Of a stretch of 64,000 nt of DNA, positions 51,194-59,780 are shown piece by piece (positions within the stretch are counted from its first letter, which is position 1; each line of letters starts with the position of its first letter). The DNA comes from JAXDAY01 sp034679345 (GTDB lineage: Bacteria > Eisenbacteria > RBG-16-71-46 > CAIMUX01 > VGJL01). The stretch lies in contig JAXDAY010000030.1 of assembly GCA_034679345.1 (NCBI GenBank), positions 124,001 to 188,000 of the forward strand, given 5' to 3'. A program made the translations under genes and the position numbers. The notes beneath the pieces were generated by a model. The model made no database searches. It was not told the DNA's origin and saw only the letters and a list, made by a program, of their open reading frames with translations.

Positions 51194-51874
51194 TCAATCG
51201 AAGAATCTGTAGCGGAGTATGGCCCCGAGCGCTGCGAGTCCATCGACCCACCGGATCTTCTTTCCTTCGGCGTAGTCGCGGCCAAAGTAGCTGATCGGGA
51301 TCTCATAGAAGCGAGCTTTCCGGCGCGCCAGTTTCGCCGTGATCTCAGGCTCGAAACCGAAGCGATCGGAACGTAGCGGGATCCCCTCAATTATCTCTCT
51401 CCGGAAGCACTTGTAGCAAGTCTCCATGTCGGTGAGGTTGAGATTGTTGAGCAGATTCGAGAAGAAGGTGAGGGTCTGGTTGGCCAGGTAGTGCCAGAAG
51501 AGATGAATGCGGTGCGGCCCCCCCAGGAAGCGGGAGCCGTAGACGACGTCGGCGACCCCGCGTTCGATCGGCTCCAGCAGAGCGGGGATCTGGGAGGGGT
51601 CATACTCGAGGTCGCCGTCCTGGATCACGATCACCTCCCCGCTGGCTTCCAGGATCGCCGTGCGGATCGCGGCCCCCTTGCCCCGGTTGACGGCGTGCTG
51701 GAGCACCCGGATGCGCGGGTCGCCCATCGTTCGCAGGATCTCGGCCGTGCCGTCGGTGGATGCGTCGTTGACGATGATGAGCTCCAGGTCGAGCGGGATC
51801 GCCAAGACCCGCCGAACGATCTCCTCGATCGTCGCCCGCTCGTTGTAGACGGGCATGATCACGCTCACTCGCAT
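51194..51874 (-). CDS. Glycosyltransferase family 2, DPM1/polyprenyl-phosphate type
   Basis: 226 residues. GT-A motifs: VIMPVYNERATIEEIVRRVL, LIIVNDASTDGTAEILRTMG, NRGKGAAIRTAIL, VIVIQDGDLEYDPSQIPALL (metal site DGD), and FEPEITAKLARRKARFYEIP, typical of transferases that load a sugar on polyprenyl phosphate. No C-terminal membrane helix. GGGAGG precedes ATG. It is the last gene of the peptidase/GT4/GT2 group. Confidence 0.9.
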   Translation of the reverse strand: MRVSVIMPVYNERATIEEIVRRVLAIPLDLELIIVNDASTDGTAEILRTMGDPRIRVLQHAVNRGKGAAIRTAILEASGEVIVIQDGDLEYDPSQIPALLEPIERGVADVVYGSRFLGGPHRIHLFWHYLANQTLTFFSNLLNNLNLTDMETCYKCFRREIIEGIPLRSDRFGFEPEITAKLARRKARFYEIPISYFGRDYAEGKKIRWVDGLAALGAILRYRFFD

Positions 51875-51925
51875 CGTTCCCTCCCGCTCCGGTCGCCGCT
51901 CTCCGAATCGACGCGAGGCATCGTA

Positions 51926-53020
51926 TCAGCCCCCGTCCTCCCCCGCCAGGACGCGCCGGTAGATCTCCGCGATCCGCTCCACCATCGGCTCGAGACAGTG
52001 GTTGCGCTCGAAACGCTCCCGCGCCCCGTGAGAAAGTGCGGTCCATCGATCCGGGCTCCGGGCGAGGTCGAGAACCGCCATCCCCCAGCTCGGCGGATCG
52101 GTCGGCTGGGTCATTCCAGCAGCGGGAGACCCCTCGAGCAGCTCGACGAGCGGGTCGATTCGGGCGCCCAGGATGGGAACTCCCGCGGCCATCGCCTCAA
52201 GGGCCACAAGGGGCTGGCCCTCCCACCGGGAAGGCAGGAGGAGCAGATCGCTGCGCGAGAGCAGCGCATCGACCCTGTCGAGCTCCCCCATCCATTCCAC
52301 CCGGGCCGCGGCGCCCACCGCTTCGAACCCCTGACGTAGCGCCCCCTCGAGCGGACCCCTCCCCGCAACGACGAGCTTCCATGCGTCTCCGGCAAGACGA
52401 TCGAGCGCACGGCCAAGCTCGATCAAGAAGAGAGGATTCTTCTGCTCCGCGAGCCGGCCGATGAACGCGAGCCGAAACGGATCCTCGCGGGCCCGCTCGA
52501 CTCTCCTCAGGCATTCGGCGGGGATCCCGTTCGGCACGTGAACCACCCGGGCCTCCGGAAGTCCTGCCGCGACGAGGAGATCCCGGTCGCAGGCGCAGAC
52601 GGTCATCGTCATTCGAGCGGCCCGGCTCGCGAACGCCTCGCGCCGCATCCGCAGGCTGGACCCCTCGCGCCGGATGGCTCCGAGGCCGTGCCGCGTCTCG
52701 ACCGCGGGCAGGTCCTCGCGACGGGCCGCGAGGACGGGAAAGCGGCCGCTGTGCGCGTGGAGAATCTCGATCCTGCGTTCGCGGATCACTCCCCGCAGGC
52801 GCTGGAGATATCGCGGATCCCAGCCCCTCCCGCGGGAAACATGATGGATCGGGATCCCGGCTCCCCGGAACTCATCGAGGATGGGCCCCTCGCGGCTCAC
52901 CGCAAGCTCCACCTGCCAGCCGCGATCGCGCAATCCTTCGGAGAGCCGAAGCACGTGGATTTCCGTTCCGGCTCGATTGCCGCAGTCGATCACCTGGAGC
53001 ACGCGCGCTCCCGAGGTCAT
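51926..53020 (-). CDS. Glycosyltransferase family 4
   Basis: 364 residues from ATG at 53020, overlapping the M50 peptidase stop as ATGA; a much longer upstream frame is antisense noise. GT-B fold: N-terminal LQVIDCGNRAGTEIHVLRLS, linker HVPNGIPAECLRR, C-terminal AFIGRLAEQKNPLFLIELG, WKLVVAGRGPLEGAL and the donor-binding LLLPSRWEGQPLVALEAMAAG with the family EX7E pattern (E of WEG and E of LEA). Makes a surface glycan or glycolipid; acceptor unknown. Confidence 0.9.
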   Translation of the reverse strand: MTSGARVLQVIDCGNRAGTEIHVLRLSEGLRDRGWQVELAVSREGPILDEFRGAGIPIHHVSRGRGWDPRYLQRLRGVIRERRIEILHAHSGRFPVLAARREDLPAVETRHGLGAIRREGSSLRMRREAFASRAARMTMTVCACDRDLLVAAGLPEARVVHVPNGIPAECLRRVERAREDPFRLAFIGRLAEQKNPLFLIELGRALDRLAGDAWKLVVAGRGPLEGALRQGFEAVGAAARVEWMGELDRVDALLSRSDLLLLPSRWEGQPLVALEAMAAGVPILGARIDPLVELLEGSPAAGMTQPTDPPSWGMAVLDLARSPDRWTALSHGARERFERNHCLEPMVERIAEIYRRVLAGEDGG

Positions 53021-53892
53021 TGCAGATCGAAGGGGCGCGGGACGAAGCAGAGGATGAAAACGATCAACGCCAGGATCCCGAGCGCGATCCGCCTTCGGTC
53101 CAGCCGGCCGCTGGGCAGTCGCGATGCCGGGTGACGCACGCCGATCAGGAGCAGCAGTCCGAACCAGAACCACCACCCCTGGAAAACCGTGAGCGCCAGG
53201 ATCGCGAGTCCTCCCATGCTCACGGTCGCCACGATGACGGAGCGCCGCCCGAAGAGGCCGTAGACGACGTGTCCGCCGTCGAGCATTCCGACCGGTATCA
53301 GATTGAGACCGGTGACAAAGAGTCCCGTCCATCCTGCGAGGGCCACGGGATGGAGCACGACGGTGCGATCCGGGTCCACGCTTCCGAGCACCAACCACTG
53401 GAGCGCTCGAAAGATGAGCGAATCGCCGAGCAGGAGTCCCGGTCCGCTCAGCCCACCGTCGACCACCTGCGAGTGGGCGAGCCCCCACGCGGCGATCGGC
53501 AGCGCGACGACGAGCCCCGCGAGGGGCCCCGCGATGCCGATGTCGTAGAGGACCCGTCTCTCGCCCGTCTGCAAGCGCATCCGGATCACTGCGCCCAGCG
53601 TCCCGAGGAAGGAGATCTGAGGAGGAATCGGTATGAAGTAGGGCAGAGTCGAGGGAACCGCGTAGCGGCGGCACATGAGGTAGTGGCCCATCTCGTGCAC
53701 GAGAAGGATCGTCATCAGGGAAGCGGCGTAGGCGGGGCCGTTCGCCAGTTGAGTCGTCACGGCCGTCAAGACGAACAGGACCGCCGGGAGGACGAACGCC
53801 GGAAGGCGGGCCTTGCGTCCCACGCTCTCCACGGGTCGCGGCTCCTCGAGAACAAGGAAGGGACGCCGACTCAGTTGCTCGCGAAGATCCAC
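53017..53892 (-). CDS. Site-2 protease-like M50 zinc metallopeptidase
   Basis: 291 residues. GTG at 53892 is chosen because GAGAGGAGG is just upstream and an extended -10 lies between it and the ATG at 53925. Six or so membrane helices. Zinc motif LLVHEMGHYLMCRRY (HExxH) in one helix and NLIPVGMLDGGHVVYG (NxxPxxxLDGGH) in a later one supply the third ligand. No PDZ domain, as in the short S2P group. Such intramembrane proteases release membrane-bound regulators such as anti-sigma factors. Confidence 0.85.
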   Translation of the reverse strand: MDLREQLSRRPFLVLEEPRPVESVGRKARLPAFVLPAVLFVLTAVTTQLANGPAYAASLMTILLVHEMGHYLMCRRYAVPSTLPYFIPIPPQISFLGTLGAVIRMRLQTGERRVLYDIGIAGPLAGLVVALPIAAWGLAHSQVVDGGLSGPGLLLGDSLIFRALQWLVLGSVDPDRTVVLHPVALAGWTGLFVTGLNLIPVGMLDGGHVVYGLFGRRSVIVATVSMGGLAILALTVFQGWWFWFGLLLLIGVRHPASRLPSGRLDRRRIALGILALIVFILCFVPRPFDLQ

Positions 53893-53912
53893 GCTCCTCC
53901 TCTCGCTTTCGG

Positions 53913-53924
53913 CGCAGTATAGCA
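53913..53924 (-). promoter_or_regulatory. Extended -10 promoter for the M50 peptidase
   Basis: Minus strand TGCTATACT: TG, one base, TATACT (53921-53916). No -35 hexamer is visible at 17 bases, as expected for an extended -10 promoter. A start near 53909 excludes the ATG at 53925. Confidence 0.45.
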
Positions 53925-53993
53925 TCGGTGAGGGGGCCGATGGCGCGCCCTCCGGCCGATCGGTATAGTCTGCCCGGGACGGGAGGGACCGGA

Positions 53994-54893
53994 ATGGATG
54001 CGATCCTGCTCCAGGGAGTTACCAAGAGCTTCGGCTCTCAGCGGGCCGTCGACTCGGTCGACTTGAACGTTCCGCAGGGCTCGATCTTCGGGCTTCTCGG
54101 CCCGAACGGATCGGGGAAGACGACGACGATTCGCATGGTGCTGCAGATCATCCTCCCCGACTCGGGCCAGGTCCGCGTGCTTGGCAGCGAGCTGGACGAC
54201 GCGCTCAGGCGGCGGATCGGATACCTCCCGGAGGAACGAGGGCTCTATCGCTCGATGCGGGTCGAGGACCAGCTCGTCTTTCTCGGCGAGCTACACGGCC
54301 TGACCCCGGTCGATGCGCGCCGCCGTGGTCGGAGGTGGCTCGAGCGACTGGACGCGGCCGACTGGGTCGGTCGGAAGGTTCAGGAGCTGTCGAAGGGAAT
54401 GCAGCAGAAGATCCAGTTCATCGGCACCATGCTGCACGAACCCGACCTCGTGATCCTCGATGAGCCCTTCAGCGGTCTCGATCCCGTCAACGTCCGCATG
54501 ATGAAGGATGTCATGCTGGAGCTGCGCGAGAGGGGCGCCACGGTCGTCTTCTCCACCCACCAGATGGAGCAGGTGGAACGAAGCTGCGACCGGATCTGCC
54601 TCATCAACGAGGGGCGCGTCGTCCTCGAGGGCGCGCTGGCGCAGATTCGCCAGAAGTATGGGGACGAGACGGTTCAGATCGAGTACGACGGCAAGCTGCC
54701 CCGAGAGCCGATCGCCGACCTTGTCGACTCGATCGACGACCACGGGCGGTTCGCGGAGATCCGGCTGCATCGGATCGAGGAGAGTGGCGAGCTCCTCCGG
54801 CGCCTGGTCGGAGCTGTCGAGATCCGCCGCTTCGAGCGCAGCGAGGCCTCCTTGAACGACATCTTCATCCGTCTGGTGGGAGGTGGCCAGTGA
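53994..54893 (+). CDS. NatA-like ABC transporter ATP-binding protein
   Basis: 299 residues from ATG at 53994, with GGGAGG 7 bases upstream. Walker A LLGPNGSGKTTTIRMVL, Q-loop GYLPEERGLYRSMRVEDQL, signature ELSKGMQQKIQFIGTML, Walker B LVILDEPFSGLDPVN, H-loop STHQMEQVE. The C-terminal region (about 225-299) fits DUF4162 of NatA-type exporters. Coupled to the permease gene by GTGA. Confidence 0.92.
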   Translation: MDAILLQGVTKSFGSQRAVDSVDLNVPQGSIFGLLGPNGSGKTTTIRMVLQIILPDSGQVRVLGSELDDALRRRIGYLPEERGLYRSMRVEDQLVFLGELHGLTPVDARRRGRRWLERLDAADWVGRKVQELSKGMQQKIQFIGTMLHEPDLVILDEPFSGLDPVNVRMMKDVMLELRERGATVVFSTHQMEQVERSCDRICLINEGRVVLEGALAQIRQKYGDETVQIEYDGKLPREPIADLVDSIDDHGRFAEIRLHRIEESGELLRRLVGAVEIRRFERSEASLNDIFIRLVGGGQ

Positions 54894-56158
54894 GCCAGTT
54901 CGGAACGATCGTCAAGCGAGAATACCTGGAACGCGTCCGTCAACGCTCCTTCATCCTGAGCACCGTGCTCGTGCCGGTCTTCATGCTGGGCGTCACCTTC
55001 GTGCCGATCTGGCTCATGTCCCGATCATCGGGCAAGCCTGTGCGGCTGCTCGCCGTGGACTGCACCGGGGTTCTGGGCCCGCGCATCGAAGGCGCCTTCT
55101 CCGACTCCCTCCCCGACGGGACGTTGCGGTTCCGGTTTCAGTGGGAACCGCCGCCGGTCGAAGGGGCGAGCGAGGAAGCCACACGTTCCGCGCTCGAAGG
55201 GCGGGTCCTCGCAGAGGAGTGGACGGGGCTTCTCTGGATCCCTTCCGGGGCGATCCAGGACGCCTCCGCGAGCCTCTACGCGCGCGGCCTCGGCGACCCC
55301 GAGATCCTCGCGCGGATCCGTGACTCAGTCTCGCGCTCGGCGATGATGGCGCGCCTCGAGCAAGCCGGGGTCGCCTCGGGAGATACCGATCGGATGTCGC
55401 GACCGGTTCCGCTCAAGATCTTCAAGCTCTCCGAGGAGGGAGTCCGCGAGGGCGGGATCGAGAGCGACTTCATGACGGCGATCCTGCTGGCGATGATCCT
55501 CTACATGACCGTCCTGCTCTATGGGGTCTCGGTCCAGAGGAGCGTCCTGGAGGACAAGACATCCAGGATCGTGGAGGTCCTGCTCGCCTCCGTACGGCCC
55601 TTCCACCTGATGCTGGGCAAGATCGTGGGGGTCGGAAGCGTCGGCATCACGCAGTACGCCATCTGGGCCGTCGTAGCCACGGCGGGAGCGGCCTATATCC
55701 GGTCGAGCAATCCCGCGCTCGCCCAGGCTGCGTCCTTGAGCCCGCTCACCCTCGCATTCTTCGTGGTCTATTTCGTCCTCGGCTACTTCCTGTATGCCGG
55801 GGTCTACGCCGGCGTGGGCGCCGCCGTGACGAGCGAGCAGGAAGCCCAGCAGTCCCAATGGCCGGTCACGATGCTCCTCGTCGTGCCGATGATCTTCATC
55901 GGCCAGGTGCTCCGCGACCCCGACGGGACGCTCACCACGATCCTCTCGCTCGTCCCCTTCTTCACGCCGATCGTCATGTTGATGCGGATCAATCTTCATA
56001 CTCCGCCCGCCTGGCAGCTCGGGCTCTCGATTCTCCTGATGGTGGCGAGCATCGGAATCGCCGCGTTCGTCGCCGGGAAGATCTTTCGCGTCGGAATCCT
56101 CATGTACGGCAAGCGGGCAACGCTGCCGGAGCTGCTTCGGTGGATCCGCGCCGCATGA
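54890..56158 (+). CDS. NatB-like ABC-2 permease
   Basis: 422 residues from GTG at 54890 overlapping the ATPase stop. Opening IVKREYLERVRQRSFILSTV with the first helix, a large extracytoplasmic domain (about 45-190), then five helices in the second half. The SVLEDKTSRIVEVLLASVRP loop after the second helix and FHLMLGKIVGVGSVGITQY are typical of NatB/ABC-2 exporters. It should export sodium or a lipid/peptide; the cargo is unknown. Confidence 0.9.
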   Translation: MSQFGTIVKREYLERVRQRSFILSTVLVPVFMLGVTFVPIWLMSRSSGKPVRLLAVDCTGVLGPRIEGAFSDSLPDGTLRFRFQWEPPPVEGASEEATRSALEGRVLAEEWTGLLWIPSGAIQDASASLYARGLGDPEILARIRDSVSRSAMMARLEQAGVASGDTDRMSRPVPLKIFKLSEEGVREGGIESDFMTAILLAMILYMTVLLYGVSVQRSVLEDKTSRIVEVLLASVRPFHLMLGKIVGVGSVGITQYAIWAVVATAGAAYIRSSNPALAQAASLSPLTLAFFVVYFVLGYFLYAGVYAGVGAAVTSEQEAQQSQWPVTMLLVVPMIFIGQVLRDPDGTLTTILSLVPFFTPIVMLMRINLHTPPAWQLGLSILLMVASIGIAAFVAGKIFRVGILMYGKRATLPELLRWIRAA

Positions 56159-57102
56159 AACGGCCCGATTTCGCCGTCGTCGGGTTCGGACGATTCGGGG
56201 CGCTCGCCGCGCGGCACCTGCGCGACTCGGGCGAGACGGTCGTCTACGACCCGCGACCCCGGGCCGAGGAGGCGGCTCGACTCGGCGTACGCGCGGTCGA
56301 CGTCGCCACGGCGGCCGGCGCGCGGGTGATTCTCCTTTGCTGCCCGATCCGCAAGATCCGCGAATCCTTGCTCCAGCTCATTCCGCACATGCTCCCCAAC
56401 ACCCTGGTCGTGGACACCGCGAGCGTGAAGCTCGCCCCCTCTCTGGACCTGCTCGAGCTGCTGCCCGATTCGATCGCCTGTCTCGGGACTCATCCGCTCT
56501 TCGGGCCCGACAGCGCCTCCAACGGCCTGGCCGGGCTCAAGATCGTTCTCTGTCCGCTGAGGCGGGCCCACGAGCGGCTCGCGGTGCGGTTCCTGCGGTC
56601 GAAGGGGCTCGAACCGATCCTCTCCTCTCCGGAGAAGCACGACCTCGCCATCGCCGAGACGCAGGTTCTCGTCCAGTGGATCGGACGCGCCATCGAACGC
56701 CTCCCGGAACCTGGCGCGATCGCGACGCCTGGCTACACGAAGCTGCGCGAGATTCTGCAGTTTGTTGCGCGCGATTCCTGGGAGCTCTTCACCGATATCC
56801 AGCAGCGCAATCCTTTCGCCGCCGCGTCGCGCCGGCGGTTCCTCGAGGCGCTCAGTGCTACGGAGGCAGAAACGATGGAAGGACTCGTGGTGGTCTACCG
56901 GGCGGCCGGGATGCCGGAGGCGGAGCTCGTGAAGGGGTACCTGGAAGCCCAGGGAATCCCCGTCGACCTGGAGTACGAGAGCGCCGGGCCGGTCGTCGGG
57001 CTCACGATGGATGGTCTCGGAGAGGTCAGGATCATCGTCCCCTCGGACTGGGAAGATGAAGCCCGGGCGGCGCTGGAGCGCCGCCCGGATCTCAGCGCTT
57101 AG
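56155..57102 (+). CDS. Prephenate dehydrogenase-like protein fused to a DUF2007 domain
   Basis: 315 residues from ATG at 56155, overlapping the NatB stop as ATGA. N-terminal NAD-binding domain FAVVGFGRFGALAARHLRDS, VVDTASVKLAP, then the catalytic-histidine segment GTHPLFGPDSASNG and a helical C-terminal domain (HDLAIAETQVLVQWIGRAIE). Residues about 235-315 (VVYRAAGMPEAELVKGYLEA, GLGEVRIIVPSDWEDEARAA) match DUF2007, a small domain of unknown role usually a separate protein. It would make 4-hydroxyphenylpyruvate or arogenate product in tyrosine synthesis. Coupling to an ABC exporter is unusual. Confidence 0.85.
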   Translation: MKRPDFAVVGFGRFGALAARHLRDSGETVVYDPRPRAEEAARLGVRAVDVATAAGARVILLCCPIRKIRESLLQLIPHMLPNTLVVDTASVKLAPSLDLLELLPDSIACLGTHPLFGPDSASNGLAGLKIVLCPLRRAHERLAVRFLRSKGLEPILSSPEKHDLAIAETQVLVQWIGRAIERLPEPGAIATPGYTKLREILQFVARDSWELFTDIQQRNPFAAASRRRFLEALSATEAETMEGLVVVYRAAGMPEAELVKGYLEAQGIPVDLEYESAGPVVGLTMDGLGEVRIIVPSDWEDEARAALERRPDLSA

Positions 57103-57118
57103 GGCCGGGGCCTTCCGA

Positions 57119-59389
57119 TCACTTCCCGGCTTTGCGGGCCAAGTTCGCCGCCTGGACCGCCGCGATCGCCGTCGCATTGACGATATCCATGTCGTCCGAC
57201 TGGGGTTGGAGGAGCTGCACTGCCCTGGAGGTGCCCATCAGAATCGGGCCAACCAGCTCCGCGCCGCCCAGCCTCTGAAGCAGCTTGTAGGAGATGTTCG
57301 CCGAGTCGAGGTCGGGGAAGATCAGCACGTTGGGCTCCTTGCCGTTCAACGAGCTGAACGGGTAGAGCTTGGTGATGATCTCTCCCACCACCGCCGTATC
57401 GGCCTGCATCTCTCCGTCCGCCACGAGATCGGGCTCCTCCTCGTGGAGGACGCGGAGCGCCTTGCGTATCTTCTCGGTCTGCGCGTCCAGATTCGTTCCG
57501 AAGTTCGAATAGGAGAGCATGGCGATCCGCGGCTCGAAGCCGAACTCGCGCGCCACCTGGGCCGCCAGCCGCGCGATCTCGGCCAGTCCCTCCGCCGTCG
57601 GGTCGATGTTCACGATCGGATCGGCGAAGAAGAAGACCCTGTTGCGCAGGACCAGGATCTGCATCCCGCTCACCCTGCTCACGCCCTCGCGCATCTGGAC
57701 GATCTGGAGGGCGGGACGGATCGTGTCGGGATAGCGGTGCGCGATCCCTGAGACCATTCCGTCGGCGTCTCCCATGTGAACCATCATCGCCGCGAAGACA
57801 TTCGGGTTCTTCATGGCTGTGCGGGCGCCGTCCAGCGTGATCCCCTTGCGGTGCCGCAGCCGGTAGTATTCCTCGATGTAGGACTCGAGGCGGCCGTCGT
57901 TCTCGATATCGGCGATGAGAGTGTCTCCCATCTCCAGCGACAGCTCCTTGAAGAGCGCCTTGATCGCGGCCTGGCGGCCGACGAGCACCGGCTGGGCGAT
58001 CTTCTCCTCTCGTACCATCACCGTCGCCCGGATGATCCGCTCGTTCTCCCCCTCCGCGTAGACGATCTTCTTCTTCGCCTCCCGCTTCGCCCGGTTGTAG
58101 ACGCCGCGCATGAGCTCGCGGCTGCGGCCAAGGAACGTCTCCAGGCGGTAACGGTACTCGTCGAGGTCGAGCGGCAGCTTCGCCACGCCCGTTTCCATCG
58201 CGGCCTTGGCGACGGCCGAGGCTTCCCAGAGCAGCACACGGTAGTCAAAGGGCTTCGGAATCAGGTAGTCCCGTCCGAAGGTGAAGTGCTGCGCCTGGTA
58301 GGCCCGGGTCACCTTGTCCGGGACGTCTTCTTTCGCCAGCTCCGCCAGCGCATAAGCGGCGCCTCGCTTCATCTCCTCGTTGATCGTCGTCGCCCGGCAG
58401 TCGAGCGCGCCGCGGAAGATGAACGGGAAGCCGAGGACGTTGTTCACCTGGTTCGGGTAGTCGCTCCGACCCGTGGCCATGATGACGTCCTTTCGGGCGG
58501 CGGTCGCATCCGGATAGGTGATCTCGGGATTCGGATTCGCCATGGCGAAGACGATCGGATCCTTCGCCATCGTCTTCAACCACTCGGGCTTCAGGAGGTT
58601 CGGTCCCGAAAGGCCCAGGAACAGGTCGGCGTCGACCAACGCATCCTGGAGCGTCCGCGCCTTCGTCGTGCTCGCGAACTGCTCTTTGTACGGATTCATC
58701 CCCTCGCCGCGTCCCTTGTAGATGACGCCCTTCGTGTCGCACATGATGATGTTCTCGAGCTTCACGCCCAGGGAGACGTAGAACTTCGCGCAGGCGATTC
58801 CCGAAGCGCCCGCGCCGCTTATCACGACGCGGATCTGGTCGATCTTCTTTCCCGTCACCTCCATGCCGTTCAGAAGCGCCGCCCCGGAGATGATCGCCGT
58901 GCCGTGCTGGTCGTCGTGAAAGACGGGGATCTTCATCGTCTGCTTCAGGGTCTCCTCGATCAGGAAGCACTCCGGCGCCTTGATGTCCTCGAGGTTGATG
59001 CCGCCGAAGGTCGGCTCGAGGAGCTGGCAGGCGCGGATCACTTCCTGCGGATCGAGGGTATCGAGCTCGAGGTCGAAGACGTCGATATCGGCGAAGCGCT
59101 TGAAGAGAACTCCTTTGCCCTCCATGACCGGCTTGCCGGCGAGAGCGCCGATGTTGCCGAGTCCGAGGACCGCCGTTCCGTTTGAGACGACCGCGACGAG
59201 ATTGCCTCGGGCGGTGTAGCGCCAGACGTCTTCCGGGTCCTTGGCGATCTCGAGACACGGATCGGCGACGCCGGGAGTGTAGGCGAGCGAGAGATCCCGT
59301 TGTGTCGCGCAAGGCTTCGTGGAGACCACCTCGATCTTGCCGGGACGGCCGACAGAGTGGTAGAGCAAGGCATCTTCTTTGAGGCTCAT
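57119..59389 (-). CDS. maeB: NADP-dependent malic enzyme with C-terminal phosphotransacetylase-like domain
   Basis: 756 residues from ATG at 59389 behind AGGAGG (9 bases). Malic enzyme part (about 1-425): SLAYTPGVADPCLEIAKDP, GTAVLGLGNIGALAGKPVME, FADIDVFDLELDT, DIKAPECFLIEE, FHDDQHGTAIISGAALLNG, VISGAGASGIACAKFYVS. Phosphotransacetylase-like part (about 430-756): YAEGENERIIRATVMVREE, MVSGIAHRYPDTIRPALQIV, NVLIFPDLDSANISYKLLQR. This is the MaeB arrangement; it decarboxylates malate to pyruvate with NADP, and the second domain regulates by acetyl-CoA. Monocistronic, convergent with the TyrA gene. Confidence 0.95.
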   Translation of the reverse strand: MSLKEDALLYHSVGRPGKIEVVSTKPCATQRDLSLAYTPGVADPCLEIAKDPEDVWRYTARGNLVAVVSNGTAVLGLGNIGALAGKPVMEGKGVLFKRFADIDVFDLELDTLDPQEVIRACQLLEPTFGGINLEDIKAPECFLIEETLKQTMKIPVFHDDQHGTAIISGAALLNGMEVTGKKIDQIRVVISGAGASGIACAKFYVSLGVKLENIIMCDTKGVIYKGRGEGMNPYKEQFASTTKARTLQDALVDADLFLGLSGPNLLKPEWLKTMAKDPIVFAMANPNPEITYPDATAARKDVIMATGRSDYPNQVNNVLGFPFIFRGALDCRATTINEEMKRGAAYALAELAKEDVPDKVTRAYQAQHFTFGRDYLIPKPFDYRVLLWEASAVAKAAMETGVAKLPLDLDEYRYRLETFLGRSRELMRGVYNRAKREAKKKIVYAEGENERIIRATVMVREEKIAQPVLVGRQAAIKALFKELSLEMGDTLIADIENDGRLESYIEEYYRLRHRKGITLDGARTAMKNPNVFAAMMVHMGDADGMVSGIAHRYPDTIRPALQIVQMREGVSRVSGMQILVLRNRVFFFADPIVNIDPTAEGLAEIARLAAQVAREFGFEPRIAMLSYSNFGTNLDAQTEKIRKALRVLHEEEPDLVADGEMQADTAVVGEIITKLYPFSSLNGKEPNVLIFPDLDSANISYKLLQRLGGAELVGPILMGTSRAVQLLQPQSDDMDIVNATAIAAVQAANLARKAGK

Positions 59390-59780
59390 CGAGGACTTCC
59401 TCCTTGGGAATCGACAGGGATCATCGGGCCGGGACGGAGAGGGTCTCGGTCCCTTGGTGGCCGGAGGGAGATCGAGTCGGATCGGGGTGGAGAGCGAAAT
59501 GTGATATGCCCGGCGCAAGCGTCCGAGATCGGCGCCCGCATGCGCTGCGGGTCCTGAGGCCCAACCACGCTACCCTCTCCCTTCCACGGGCCTGCGAGAG
59601 GCCCCCCCAATCGCACCCTGCTGGTATACCACCCGCCCCGCCCGCTGGCAAGGGGCAGGCGGGCGTGAAATCGTCGCCCCACGTCGGTTCGAAGCCTCCG
59701 GATCCACGCCCTGCCGTATACTCAGGCCTCGGCCCGGCTCTCGGCAGCGGATGCGGAGGGCGCGGTCGTCGGGAGGATTC
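59390..59780. other. Divergent regulatory gap between maeB and mrp
   Basis: 391 bases with no supported gene. It holds the maeB promoter (59623-59651), which implies a leader of about 225 bases for maeB; I see no recognisable riboswitch in it. For mrp, TATACT at about 59726-59731 could be a -10 but has no -35. Confidence 0.5.
59623..59651 (-). promoter_or_regulatory. Promoter candidate for maeB
   Basis: Minus strand: TTGCCA (59651-59646), 17-base spacer ending TGG, TATACC (59628-59623). The TGG before the -10 adds an extended -10. The hexamer lies in a TGGTATACCA palindrome, so a second promoter in the other direction or an operator is possible. Confidence 0.45.

Noticed and set aside
57776..59185. 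469-residue plus-strand open frame
   Set aside because: Antisense to the clearly identified malic enzyme.
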